From Paenibacillus sp. JNUCC32 (GTDB lineage: Bacteria; Bacillota; Bacilli; Paenibacillales; Paenibacillaceae), in contig NZ_CP062260.1 of assembly GCF_014863545.1 (NCBI RefSeq), positions 5,600,001 to 5,664,000 of the forward strand: a stretch of DNA of 64,000 nt, written 5' to 3'. Positions 30,196 to 39,127 of the stretch are shown here, one piece after another. The notes below the pieces were generated by a model that made no database searches, had not been told where the DNA came from, and saw nothing but the letters and a program-made list of their open reading frames with translations. The translations under genes and the position numbers were made by a program. Each line of letters starts with the position of its first letter. Within the stretch, counting starts at the first letter, position 1.

Positions 30196-31875
30196 TCAGC
30201 GCAGCACGCGCAGGGCCCGCAAGAAGGCTGCCAGCGGTCTTCCGACCTTCGGCAGCATCCGAAGCTCCTCCTCGGTGAGGAGCTTCGTGAGCGCGGCGCC
30301 GATGAGGAAGGCGCCGCAGCCGGCCGCGACGCCGCTCAGGCTCGCGACCGCGTGGGTCAGGCGACCCGGAGCTACGCCGGCCGCCCCCAGAAGGCCGCCG
30401 GACGCGGCACCTGCGCCCCATGCGGCCAGCGCCACCGCAGCGAGGACCGGCAGCGTCCTCGCGAGCATCCCGCCGGCGTCAAGACGGGCGCCGGCCCTTC
30501 GCGAGAGCAGCGCGAGGTTGAGCGCGGCGGCGGTCAGATGCGCTGCCACGCCGGCGATGGCCGCGCCGGTAATGCCGAACTGCGGCACCAGCAGCAGGTT
30601 GAGCAGCAGTTTCAGACCTGCCGCAGCCAGCAGGTGAATCGCCGGCCCCTTGACCATGCCGATGCCCTGGAGCAGCGCTGCCGTAATCGTGCTCAGCGTC
30701 CCCCCGGCCGCTGTAAAGGCAATCACCTGCATCGTGCCCGTACCTGCGGCATCCTCATACAGCATGATATTGATCGGCTCAGCGAGCACAGCCAGGCCTA
30801 CGGAGGCAGTCATGCCGATCAGCCAGAACCAGCGAAGGGCCATGCGGCTTTGGCTTGCGACCCGGTCCGATTCTCCCTTGAACTTGGCTTCCGCCAACGC
30901 AGGGATGAACAGCACCGACAAGGAAGCGGCCAGCATCGTAACCAGCTGGACCAGCGGCAGGCCGCGGTTATAGACCCCAAACTCCGCCATGGCCAGCGAT
31001 TCGCCAAGTCCGCCGGACGCCAATAGCCGGGGCACGGTGAAGGTGTCCACCAGTCCGATCAGCGGAACCGCCAGCAGACTAAGGCAGACCGGGATGCCAT
31101 AAGCGAGCAGGCGGCCAAGCAGAACACCTGCTCCCTCTTTAGTTACATCGGCACGCATCTCCGTTTTGTTCATACCGGACTCTCCGAATTCGTGCCTTGC
31201 TGTTCCCCGCGAAGCGCTCCGAGATGCCCGGATATGCTTGCGCCAGTAGATCCCCATCACCAAAAGCCCGGCGGCACCGCCGGCAGCAGATCCAAGCAGC
31301 GCCCCCGCCGCAATCACGTCGGCATCGGCGCCGACACGGATCAGGTAGAGCAGCAGCACGATCATGACCCCGACGCGGACCATCTGCTCCGTAATCTGGG
31401 AGATGGCCGTCGGCACCATATTATGCAGCCCCTGAAAGTAACCGCGCAGAACCGACATCCAGGGCACGAAGGCCAGCGCCAAAGCTCCTGCGCGGAGAGC
31501 CGGTATTACCTGGCTGCTGCCGATCCACTTCCCGATCCACGGAGCGCAGGCGTACATCAGGAAACCGAGAACCAGACCGAACAGCACCAGCGCGGCGGAG
31601 GACAAGCGCAGCAGCCGATGACCGTCCCGAGTGCGCCCTTCCGCCTCATACTCTGCCACATACTTGGATACGGCCGCGGGAAAGCCGATCGCCGCGATCG
31701 TAATGATCATCATATAGAACGGATAAACCGTGTTGTAGATGCCAAAGACGGCATCGCCGCCCATGTTTTGCAGCGGTATTTTTTGCAGCGTGCCAATCAG
31801 CTTGGACAGAATGGCGGCTGCGCTGAGGATAAACGCTCCCTGCAGCAGCCTTGCCCCGGTTTGATCTGGTTTCAT
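30196..31875 (-). CDS. yabM: Polysaccharide/lipid-linked precursor flippase, MATE-like (YabM/SpoVB family)
   Basis: Integral membrane protein of the MVF/PST exporter superfamily with about 14 hydrophobic helices over 559 residues ('ARLLQGAFILSAAAILSKL', 'KIPLQNMGGDAVFGIYNTVYP' in part). It probably moves a lipid-linked sugar across the membrane; substrate unknown. The ATG at 31875 follows GGAAGAGG; a TTG at 31887 is an alternative. The last 130 codons are much richer in GC and in Ala, Gly and Leu than the first part. The position upstream of mazG matches B. subtilis yabM. Confidence 0.88.
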   Translation of the reverse strand: MKPDQTGARLLQGAFILSAAAILSKLIGTLQKIPLQNMGGDAVFGIYNTVYPFYMMIITIAAIGFPAAVSKYVAEYEAEGRTRDGHRLLRLSSAALVLFGLVLGFLMYACAPWIGKWIGSSQVIPALRAGALALAFVPWMSVLRGYFQGLHNMVPTAISQITEQMVRVGVMIVLLLYLIRVGADADVIAAGALLGSAAGGAAGLLVMGIYWRKHIRASRSASRGTARHEFGESGMNKTEMRADVTKEGAGVLLGRLLAYGIPVCLSLLAVPLIGLVDTFTVPRLLASGGLGESLAMAEFGVYNRGLPLVQLVTMLAASLSVLFIPALAEAKFKGESDRVASQSRMALRWFWLIGMTASVGLAVLAEPINIMLYEDAAGTGTMQVIAFTAAGGTLSTITAALLQGIGMVKGPAIHLLAAAGLKLLLNLLLVPQFGITGAAIAGVAAHLTAAALNLALLSRRAGARLDAGGMLARTLPVLAAVALAAWGAGAASGGLLGAAGVAPGRLTHAVASLSGVAAGCGAFLIGAALTKLLTEEELRMLPKVGRPLAAFLRALRVLR

Positions 31876-31997
31876 ATCCTCTTCCAATCCCCTAGTCTCT
31901 TCTTTCGCATCGCAAGCCGATCCTCATGCAGACGCTGCCATGCGTACCTCCATTATAACCAAGGGTGGGAGAGTGGCACAAAAATCGACCGGACAAA

Positions 31998-32047
31998 CAA
32001 AAACTCCCGGCTGCCGATTGACCCTGTGATCAACGTTCAGCGGGAGT
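31998..32047 (-). terminator. Terminator after spoVT
   Basis: ACTCCCG-CTG pairs with CAG-C-CGGGAGT (32003-32013 and 32038-32047, one bulge), followed on the minus strand by T5. Confidence 0.85.
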
Positions 32048-32073
32048 CTCCATCCAAGGAACGATGTCCTCGT

Positions 32074-32616
32074 CTACTGTTCCATTTGCTTGCCGAGGAA
32101 ACCTGCGGCAGTTTCAGCCATTTTCACTTCCATCTCGCCCATGTTCACGGATTCGTCCTTGTTCAGCAGCACGACGCTGCCAATCGGGTCTCCTCCTGCA
32201 ATGATAGGCGCGGCGACAAAAGCGGACAACGCTTCCGGATTGTCTTTGCTGATCTCATACGTACCGTTGTTGCTTTCCAGTACCGTCTTGCGATTTTCCA
32301 TGCAGTTTTCCAGAAGGTTGCCGATCGGCTTGTCCAAATACTCCTTCTTGGAGCCGCCTGCAACGGCGATAAACGTATCACGGTCCGATATGATCGTGAT
32401 GTGGCCTGTACTCTCATAAAGGGACTCTGCATATTCCTTCGCAAAATCGCCCAATTCACCGATCGGTGAATATTTCTTCAGAATGACTTCGCCATCCCGG
32501 TCCACGAAGATTTCGAGCGGGTCGCCTTCGCGAATCCGCAGTGTGCGTCTAATTTCTTTTGGAATGACCACGCGCCCGAGGTCATCAATACGGCGGACGA
32601 TACCAGTAGCTTTCAT
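32074..32616 (-). CDS. spoVT: Stage V sporulation protein T
   Basis: Forespore regulator of SigG-dependent genes. The N-terminal AbrB-type DNA-binding domain ('MKATGIVRRIDDLGRVVIPK' then 'RIREGDPLEIFVDRDGEVIL') is followed by a C-terminal GAF domain (about residues 55-180) with a likely ligand pocket. The 180-residue length is close to that of B. subtilis SpoVT. It is a single-gene unit with a possible SigG promoter at 32713-32743. Confidence 0.97.
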   Translation of the reverse strand: MKATGIVRRIDDLGRVVIPKEIRRTLRIREGDPLEIFVDRDGEVILKKYSPIGELGDFAKEYAESLYESTGHITIISDRDTFIAVAGGSKKEYLDKPIGNLLENCMENRKTVLESNNGTYEISKDNPEALSAFVAAPIIAGGDPIGSVVLLNKDESVNMGEMEVKMAETAAGFLGKQMEQ

Positions 32617-32712
32617 GTCACTTGTTGCCCCACTTTCATAAGAAGATTTTTCAACTACTGTTCCATTCGGGAAGAGGATGTCCCCAGGTATATAAGAGTT
32701 AATGTCTGACCA

Positions 32713-32743
32713 TAGTATTCATCCATTCCCAATTCCTTATACA
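32713..32743 (-). promoter_or_regulatory. Possible SigG promoter for spoVT
   Basis: TGTATA (32738-32743), an 18-base spacer and AATACTA (32713-32719) on the minus strand resemble the SigG consensus TGHATA and CATAMTA with one -10 mismatch. SigG control of spoVT is established in B. subtilis; the site here is inferred. Confidence 0.4.
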
Positions 32744-32812
32744 TCATCTACCCTCTGTTGGTTGCGAAATCCAAAAATAAATCTCGTCAGGAGCGACTTC
32801 ACCGCCCGGGGG

Positions 32813-32851
32813 GAGAAAAAATCCATAACGCGCGCATCGCACGTTATGGAT
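32813..32851 (-). terminator. Terminator after the PrsA-type lipoprotein gene
   Basis: Perfect 11-bp stem AATCCATAACG (32819-32829) with CGTTATGGATT (32841-32851), then T6 on the minus strand. The rest of the 326-base interval to spoVT carries only its upstream region. Confidence 0.9.
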
Positions 32852-32942
32852 TCAAAGGATCACGCCATTTCATCATCACGCTGGCCGTCGATTTGGCATC
32901 ACTCGCAGCACAATATCCTTGTGCCGATGCCGGGCCACGGGT

Positions 32943-34028
32943 TTATTTACCCGTATCTTCCTTGCCTGCATCCGGTGTTTGGTCGCCCTCTGCCGGTTTG
33001 TCGGTCGTGCCGTCCGTCTTCTGGTCGCCCGTGCCTTCGGCAGGCTTGTCCGCATTCTCGCTCTTCGGAAGGTTCATGCTCTCAATCAGGTTGTTGAGTT
33101 CATTCTGCATAAAGTTGTCGATCTTCGCCGAAGCCAGTTCGCTACGAATGCCTTCCTTCTGATCGGCTGGAAGCTTGTCATACGTCACTTCCTCGCGCTT
33201 CTCCACTTTCATGACATGGTAGCCGTAATCGGTTTCTACCGGATCGCTGATTTTGTTCAGTTCCAGCGTTAGGGCCTTTTCCTTAAATTGAGGCACCCAG
33301 CTGCCTGCCGGCTTGTTCTCATACAGGCCTCCGCTGTCCTTGGAGCCCGGGTCCTGGGAATATTCCTTCGCCAAAGCAGCAAAATCCTCCCCTTTATTCA
33401 GCTTGGACTGTACTTCCTTGGCAATTTTGAGCGCCTCGCCCTCCGGTCTCTCCTTGCCTTCGGCATCTTGAAAAGCAATCAGGACATGACGAACGCTAAT
33501 GTTGGTATAGTCCTTCTTGTTCGCATCGAATTCCTTCTTGATATCCTCTTCGGTTACCTGATTCTTCTCATGCTCCATGACGGTCATGACGCGAAGCATA
33601 TAATTCTTCAGGTCGTCCTCCGTCAATTTTTGGGATTCCAGGGCGGATTTAAACTGTTCCTCGCCCATTCCGGCTTTTTGCTGCTTTAACAAATCATCCG
33701 TTTGCTTCTCGGCAGCTTCCTTGGCTTTATCGTCAGCTTTGGCGTACAGGTATTCATACGCTACTCCCTGTTTCGCCAAATACTCCTTAAATTCATCCAT
33801 TTGCAAAAATTGGGCATATTCCGGGGACATGAACTGAATCATGCGCTGTTCCAGGTCAAATTCCTTCTCGGTAATTTCTCCACCCTTATATTTGACAATG
33901 ACTTTGCTGTTATCTTCTTCGGCACCTTTAGTCTTGTCGTTTCCGCACGCAGCGATCATCGACATGGATAGTACAGCTGTGATCGATACAATAAACGTCT
34001 TCCATGCCTTATTATTTCTTGACGGCAT
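32943..34028 (-). CDS. prsA: Parvulin-type foldase lipoprotein, PrsA-like
   Basis: Extracytoplasmic peptidyl-prolyl isomerase anchored by a lipid. The signal peptide ends in a lipobox 'MIAAC' with the modified Cys near residue 28. A SurA-like helical region is followed by a rotamase domain (about residues 175-270: 'VRHVLIAFQDAEGKERP', 'FAALAKEYSQDPGSKDSGGL', 'TDYGYHVMKVEKREEV'). The last 45 residues are a disordered Asp/Gly/Lys/Pro/Thr-rich tail. It has 361 residues. It overlaps mfd by 17 bases, so it is co-transcribed with the repair gene. A second, non-lipidated parvulin is at 10198. Confidence 0.9.
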   Translation of the reverse strand: MPSRNNKAWKTFIVSITAVLSMSMIAACGNDKTKGAEEDNSKVIVKYKGGEITEKEFDLEQRMIQFMSPEYAQFLQMDEFKEYLAKQGVAYEYLYAKADDKAKEAAEKQTDDLLKQQKAGMGEEQFKSALESQKLTEDDLKNYMLRVMTVMEHEKNQVTEEDIKKEFDANKKDYTNISVRHVLIAFQDAEGKERPEGEALKIAKEVQSKLNKGEDFAALAKEYSQDPGSKDSGGLYENKPAGSWVPQFKEKALTLELNKISDPVETDYGYHVMKVEKREEVTYDKLPADQKEGIRSELASAKIDNFMQNELNNLIESMNLPKSENADKPAEGTGDQKTDGTTDKPAEGDQTPDAGKEDTGK

Positions 34029-37000
34029 TTTGTAGTTCTCCCTTCAGGTTGAATGGCCCTTGTGCAGCCTCCAGGAATTGCTCAAGCAATTCTAACAGTT
34101 GTTGATCGGATAGTCCCTTGCCTTTGATTCGAATGGCCATCGCCGGCCCTTGTTCAAATTGTACACGTCTTTCGAACTGATTTCCAATTTGCGCAAGCCC
34201 TGCGGTGTCCACCGCTTTATCCTGCCCTTCATAAAACTGCAGGAGAACGTCGTCCCCGCGCTGGGTAATGGAATCGATCCCGTACGTACGGCCATATACC
34301 TTCAAACGGGATACGGCAAGCAGGTTGCTTACCGCCAGCGGCAGCTCGCCAAAGCGGTCAAGCAGCTCGTCCTCAAGCTCAGCCGATTCGTCGATCGAGG
34401 AAACGACGGCCACTTTTTTATAAATTTCGATCTTCTGAATGCTGTCATAGATGTAATCGGACGGCAGGTAAGCGTCAATCCCCAAATCGATGGACGTGTT
34501 CCAGTCCTTCGACGGCAATGACGGCTCGCCCAGCATGCTGACTTTGCGTTTCTGAATCTCCTCTGCCAGCATCTGTGAATACAGGTCAAACCCGACCGAA
34601 GCGATGAAGCCATGCTGCTCCGCCCCGAGCAAGTTGCCCGCTCCGCGGATCGACAAGTCCCGCATCGCAATCTTGAATCCGGAGCCCAGCTCCGTAAACT
34701 CTTTAATCGACTGCAGCCGCTTCTCGGCTACTTCGGTCAGCACCTTATCCCGCTGGTACGTGAAATAGGCATACGCGATCCGGTTGGAACGTCCGACGCG
34801 CCCACGCAGCTGGTACAGCTGGGAGAGGCCCATTTTGTCGGCGTCGTGCACGATAAGCGTGTTGACATTCGGAATGTCGACACCCGTCTCGATAATGCTT
34901 GTGCTCACCAATACGTCGTATTCGCCGTCCAGGAAATCGAGAATGGTCTTCTCCAGCTCCGTTTCCGACATTTGGCCATGCCCTACGCCTACGCGGGCCT
35001 CCGGCACCAGCATCGATATCTGGGCTGCCATCTCTTGGATCCCTTGAACCCGATTGTAGAGATAGTATACCTGGCCACCTCGGGCCAGCTCCCGTTCAAT
35101 GGCTTCCCGCACCAAGGTCTGGCTATGCTCCACGACATACGTCTGCACCGGAAAACGGTTCTCCGGCGGCGTCTCGATCACGGACAAGTCCCGAACGCCG
35201 AGCATCGACATATGCAGCGTGCGCGGAATCGGCGTTGCCGTCAGCGTCAGCACGTCGACATTGGTCTTCAGCTTTTTCAATTTTTCCTTATGCGTAACGC
35301 CAAAGCGCTGCTCCTCATCCACGATCAGCAGCCCCAGGTCCTTGAACACAATATCCTGAGACAGGAGTCGGTGTGTGCCGATCAGAATATCGACCGAGCC
35401 CTGCTTCACTTTTTTGATCGTCTCATTCTGTTCCTTCCGGCTGCGGAAACGGCTCAACACCTGGATATTGATCGGGTAATTGGCGAAGCGCTCCCGGAAC
35501 GTCTCGTAATGCTGCTGGGCCAAAATTGTGGTCGGTACCAGTACCGCAACCTGCTTGCCTTCGATCGCCGCCTTGAATGCAGCGCGAACCGCCACTTCCG
35601 TTTTCCCGTAACCGACGTCACCGCATAAGAGCCGGTCCATCGGCCGGTTCTGCTCCATGTCTTTTTTGATTTCGGTAATGGCCCGAAGCTGATCGGGGGT
35701 TTCATCATAAGGGAACATGTCCTCGAATTCCTGCTGTTCGGACGTATCCTTCTCAAATCCGTACCCCGGCGCAGACTGACGCTCGGCATACAGCTTGATC
35801 AGATCGTCGGCGATATCCTGAACGGAGGAACGAACCTTGTTCTTGACCCGCGTCCATTCATTTCCGCCCAGCTTGTAAACCTTCGGCTCCTTATCCTCGG
35901 AACCTACATATTTCTGGATGAGATCGATCTGTTCGATCGGAACGGATAGCTTATCGCCCCCAGCATAGAGAATATGCATGTAGTCCTTATGGATTCCGTT
36001 GATTTCGAGCGTCCCGATCCCCATATATTTCCCGATGCCGTGGTTTTGATGCACTACATAATCGCCGACCTTGAGCTCCGTATAACTCTTGATGCGCTCG
36101 GCGTTGTCCATATTCTTCGTGGTTTTGCGTGTTTTTCGCTGCTTTGAGGAGAACATCTCGCTCTCCGTAATAATGGCCGCGTGAACCGAGGGCATCTCGA
36201 AGCCGTTCTGGAGATGGCCTTCCAGCATAACCGGTTCTTCGATGCCGTAGTCCTGCAGAACCCGCCGCATCCGGTCCATCCGCTCCGCATCGCCGGCAAG
36301 CATCATGACCTGGACGCCTGACTTCTTCCAGCGTTCCATCTCGGCCTTGAGCACGTTCATCTGGCCATGGAAATCCTGCATGCCGCGCGTAATGACATTG
36401 ACGATATTCTGCGGCTGCATTCTCGGCACCTGGCGCAGGAAGATGGAGATCATCAGACTCTGGTAAGGATGCTGATAAATCAGCTCCTCCGTATCCAGGG
36501 ACAACGGCAGATCCGGCAGCGATTTGCCGTTTTGCATCAGATGCAAATTCCATTCCGCTTCATCCCGCTCCAACTGCTTGGCTGTTTCCAGCAGACGGGC
36601 AGGCTCATCCATGATCAGAATCGTATCCTTCGGCATGTAATCGTACAAATTGGTCTTCTCCGGATACAACAAGGAGATATATTTATAGATTTCAGGGAAG
36701 TAGATCCGCTCGCGCAGCATTTCGACTTCCCGGTGTATTTCATCCCGCAGGCGGAGCTTGGCCTGACGGTCGCTCATGCGTTCAAGCTGCGCCTCCAGCA
36801 GGCGGACCACCGTATCCGCCGTGCGACTGAGCCGCTCCGCATCCGCAATGATTTCCTTGCACGGTGTGATCATGACCTCCCGGACCTTATCGATAGAGCG
36901 CTGATCCGTCGGATCAAAGGTTCGGATCGAGTCGATATCCTCATCAAACAGCTCGACACGGTACGCCATGGCCGTTGTCATCGGGTAGAAGTCGATGATC

Positions 37001-37548
37001 CCCCCGCGGACGCTCATCTCGCCGCGGCGCTCTACCCGTTCCACGCGTTCGTACCCCATCTCGATCATCCGGTTGAGGAAGGCGTCCAACACGAGGGTCC
37101 CGCCGTCGTGAAGCACGATTCGGGCATCGGACATCACCTCGGGAGCGGGGAGAAGGCGGCGCACGCCGGAAAATGGCGCAACGACAATACCCCGGAAGCC
37201 TCTTGCACAACGGACGAGCACATCGATCCGCTGCGCCAGAGTCTCGGGGCTTGAAACGGCCGACTCCGCCGCCACCAGTTCATTCGCAGGGTATAACAGC
37301 ACTTGATCCGATGACAGCGCTTCCTGTAAATCATCTGCGATTTTCTGGGCTGAAAACATATTATGAGTGACCACGAGCAGCGGGCGCTGCTGGTCCTGGT
37401 GCAGGGCAGCCATTAAGATCTGCCTGGACGACCCGGAAAGACCGGAGATCAATTGCTCCCTCATGCCGGCATGAACGCCAGACGTTATGGATTTGAAGTC
37501 CGAATCCTTCGAAAATACATCAATAAGTGCTTGTAACAAAAGGGGCAC
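34012..37548 (-). CDS. mfd: Transcription-repair coupling factor
   Basis: ATP-driven translocase that removes stalled RNA polymerase and recruits UvrA. The 1178-residue protein has the UvrB-like N-terminus, a CarD-like RNA polymerase interaction domain ('LKVGDYVVHQNHGIGKYMGI'), helicase motifs 'LLCGDVGYGKTEVAVRAAFK' and 'LLIVDEEQRFGV' (DEEQ box), and a C-terminal TRCF domain. The start is uncertain: GTG at 37548 touches a GAGAG site, while TTG at 37539 has better spacing. Confidence 0.97.
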   Translation of the reverse strand: MPLLLQALIDVFSKDSDFKSITSGVHAGMREQLISGLSGSSRQILMAALHQDQQRPLLVVTHNMFSAQKIADDLQEALSSDQVLLYPANELVAAESAVSSPETLAQRIDVLVRCARGFRGIVVAPFSGVRRLLPAPEVMSDARIVLHDGGTLVLDAFLNRMIEMGYERVERVERRGEMSVRGGIIDFYPMTTAMAYRVELFDEDIDSIRTFDPTDQRSIDKVREVMITPCKEIIADAERLSRTADTVVRLLEAQLERMSDRQAKLRLRDEIHREVEMLRERIYFPEIYKYISLLYPEKTNLYDYMPKDTILIMDEPARLLETAKQLERDEAEWNLHLMQNGKSLPDLPLSLDTEELIYQHPYQSLMISIFLRQVPRMQPQNIVNVITRGMQDFHGQMNVLKAEMERWKKSGVQVMMLAGDAERMDRMRRVLQDYGIEEPVMLEGHLQNGFEMPSVHAAIITESEMFSSKQRKTRKTTKNMDNAERIKSYTELKVGDYVVHQNHGIGKYMGIGTLEINGIHKDYMHILYAGGDKLSVPIEQIDLIQKYVGSEDKEPKVYKLGGNEWTRVKNKVRSSVQDIADDLIKLYAERQSAPGYGFEKDTSEQQEFEDMFPYDETPDQLRAITEIKKDMEQNRPMDRLLCGDVGYGKTEVAVRAAFKAAIEGKQVAVLVPTTILAQQHYETFRERFANYPINIQVLSRFRSRKEQNETIKKVKQGSVDILIGTHRLLSQDIVFKDLGLLIVDEEQRFGVTHKEKLKKLKTNVDVLTLTATPIPRTLHMSMLGVRDLSVIETPPENRFPVQTYVVEHSQTLVREAIERELARGGQVYYLYNRVQGIQEMAAQISMLVPEARVGVGHGQMSETELEKTILDFLDGEYDVLVSTSIIETGVDIPNVNTLIVHDADKMGLSQLYQLRGRVGRSNRIAYAYFTYQRDKVLTEVAEKRLQSIKEFTELGSGFKIAMRDLSIRGAGNLLGAEQHGFIASVGFDLYSQMLAEEIQKRKVSMLGEPSLPSKDWNTSIDLGIDAYLPSDYIYDSIQKIEIYKKVAVVSSIDESAELEDELLDRFGELPLAVSNLLAVSRLKVYGRTYGIDSITQRGDDVLLQFYEGQDKAVDTAGLAQIGNQFERRVQFEQGPAMAIRIKGKGLSDQQLLELLEQFLEAAQGPFNLKGELQNAVKK

Positions 37549-37625
37549 CTCTCTTATGCAAAAGAAATGAATTTCCTAGACTCTATTTCTCATGGAATTT
37601 TAGACGATTGCCGAAAAATTATAAC

Positions 37626-37658
37626 CGAAAAGAAGCCTTGAGCAAAACTGCCAAGGCT
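37626..37658 (-). terminator. Terminator after fin
   Basis: AGCCTTG (37634-37640) pairs with CAAGGCT (37652-37658), then TTCTTTTC on the minus strand. A second GC-rich hairpin AGCGGCA/TGCCGCT lies just before it at 37664-37682. Confidence 0.75.
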
Positions 37659-37724
37659 AAAGCAGCGGCAGGCTCTGCCGCTGTATGTCATCTACGAAAA
37701 AACGTCGTGTACCCCATTATACTC

Positions 37725-37955
37725 TCATTGCAGGGGGTTTGCCAAAAGGCTGAGTTCCGGATGGGCCTCGAGCGCTTCCCTGCAATGATCGCAGGTTACC
37801 CGAACCATCACTTCTCCGTTAAAATCATACGCTATTATATCCCTGCGTTCCTCAGGGGTCAAGGAATCAAATCCGAGACGGGCTTCGGATACATCATGGG
37901 AATCGATGCGGCCCTGGAACGCTCGACAATGTCTGCAAACATAGGTTATCGCCAT
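37725..37955 (-). CDS. fin: Anti-sigma-F factor Fin
   Basis: Small zinc-binding protein that in B. subtilis shuts off SigF after engulfment to allow the switch to SigG. The 76 residues carry two CxxC motifs ('CRHC' near residue 7 and 'CDHC' near 57). Of two adjacent ATGs (37958, 37955), the second has the better spacing of six bases from AGGAGG. It lies between pth and mfd, the same place as B. subtilis yabK/fin. Confidence 0.93.
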   Translation of the reverse strand: MAITYVCRHCRAFQGRIDSHDVSEARLGFDSLTPEERRDIIAYDFNGEVMVRVTCDHCREALEAHPELSLLANPLQ

Positions 37956-38095
37956 CATATGCCTCCTGAAGGTCGTATATTACCTTCAGTATGTCCGGAT
38001 TTCCCTTGTTTAAGACCCGGATGTCCCCATTATCGAATGCCTCGGAGTCATCTTACCGGGATACTTCATCTATGTTCCTCATCTATGTTGCTCTT

Positions 38096-38659
38096 CTACG
38101 ACTTGTTAAACTTCGCCATAGTCTGCTCAAAGGTATGACCCAAACTGAATTCCAGTGCGTCACAGGTCTCTTCCACCATGTGCTGCAGCTGTTCGCGCTC
38201 CTTCTTCGGGAACGTCCCGAGCACGTAGTCGACAATCGCATAACCCGGCTCGGGTCTCGAAATGCCCATTCGGACCCGGTTGAAGCTCTGGGTCCCGGTA
38301 TGCTGAATGATGGACTTGATGCCGTTATGTCCTCCGGCGCTGCCCTGATACCGCAGGCGGATTTTACCGACGACGGTATCCAAATCATCATAAACCACAA
38401 TCATGTCTTCCAGGCTCACCTTATAATAATCCATATAAGCACGCACAGCCTCGCCCGAGAGATTCATGAACGTCATCGGTTTGATCAGGACGGTTTTGGT
38501 GCCGCCAATCATTCCTTCGGCGATGACCGATTTGCATTTATTCTGATTGAACTTCAGGCCATGGCGCTCTGCGAGGGCATCCAATGCCATGAATCCAACA
38601 TTGTGGCGTGTCTTCTCATAATTGGGACCGGGGTTGCCCAGTCCGACAATCCATTTCAT
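38096..38659 (-). CDS. pth: Peptidyl-tRNA hydrolase
   Basis: Releases tRNA from peptidyl-tRNA that has dropped off the ribosome; called spoVC in B. subtilis. Motifs: 'VGLGNPGPNYEKTRHNVGF' with the catalytic His, 'LIKPMTFMNLSGEAV', and 'GSAGGHNGIKSIIQHTGT'. The ATG at 38659 gives 187 residues and follows AAAGGA; the longer frame to 38725 lacks support. It is followed by fin. B. subtilis has ctc next to it, and that gene is absent here. Confidence 0.97.
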   Translation of the reverse strand: MKWIVGLGNPGPNYEKTRHNVGFMALDALAERHGLKFNQNKCKSVIAEGMIGGTKTVLIKPMTFMNLSGEAVRAYMDYYKVSLEDMIVVYDDLDTVVGKIRLRYQGSAGGHNGIKSIIQHTGTQSFNRVRMGISRPEPGYAIVDYVLGTFPKKEREQLQHMVEETCDALEFSLGHTFEQTMAKFNKS

Positions 38660-38766
38660 CACAGGTTGATTCCTTTCACGATTTATACTTTCTTCTTTGC
38701 GCATTTCTGAGTACAATATGAACAAAACCTATTGGCGTTATGCCCTCATAAGAAGGTGAATCGGCA

Positions 38767-38967
38767 TTGAAAGCTTTCGAACAGAAATTAACGCATCACA
38801 GCCATTTTCAATACCATATGAAGCATGGCATCCCTGTTCAGGTCTATGAACTCGGTTGTCACATCGACGTGGGTCTGATCACTGCGGTCGACGCCTATTT
38901 TGTCGAGCTTGAGGGAACGCTGTACAACCGGAGTACGTTCACTTTCATCTCCAGGCCCGGATACTGA
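38767..38967 (+). CDS. Small protein of unknown function, opposite strand
   Basis: A 66-residue frame on the plus strand, divergent from pth and convergent with prs. It begins with TTG, with AAGAAGGTG eight bases upstream. The second half ('VQVYELGCHIDVGLITAVDA', then a short beta-rich end 'FTFISRPGY') alternates hydrophobic and polar residues as in a small Sm-like or SH3-like beta-barrel; this is only a resemblance. There is no signal peptide or membrane helix. I do not recognise the family. A hairpin at 39077-39109 with a T4 on the plus strand could end its transcript. Confidence 0.6.
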   Translation: MKAFEQKLTHHSHFQYHMKHGIPVQVYELGCHIDVGLITAVDAYFVELEGTLYNRSTFTFISRPGY

Positions 38968-39076
38968 CAGGGGATGGACGTCGCCCTGATATTGGCAGGT
39001 CATGATTTTGAAAACGTTTTCTTGGTGGCTGTCCATCTGCATCTGACAAGGGCCGTAATGCCGTCATAGCCGACAA

Positions 39077-39109
39077 GGGCTACATTTCCCTCATGAGGAG
39101 ATGTAACCC
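39077..39109. terminator. Hairpin between prs and the small plus-strand gene
   Basis: 9-bp stem GGGCTACAT (39077-39085) with ATGTAACCC (39101-39109), one G-U pair, enclosing CCTC/GAGG. The T tract is short (four) and only on the plus side. It lies between two convergent genes and may serve both. Confidence 0.5.
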
Positions 39110-39127
39110 TGCCTTTTACACGGTTTA

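Noticed and set aside
39077..39109. Hairpin considered as a riboswitch or sRNA end
   Set aside because: It is a simple stem between convergent genes and is better explained as a shared terminator.
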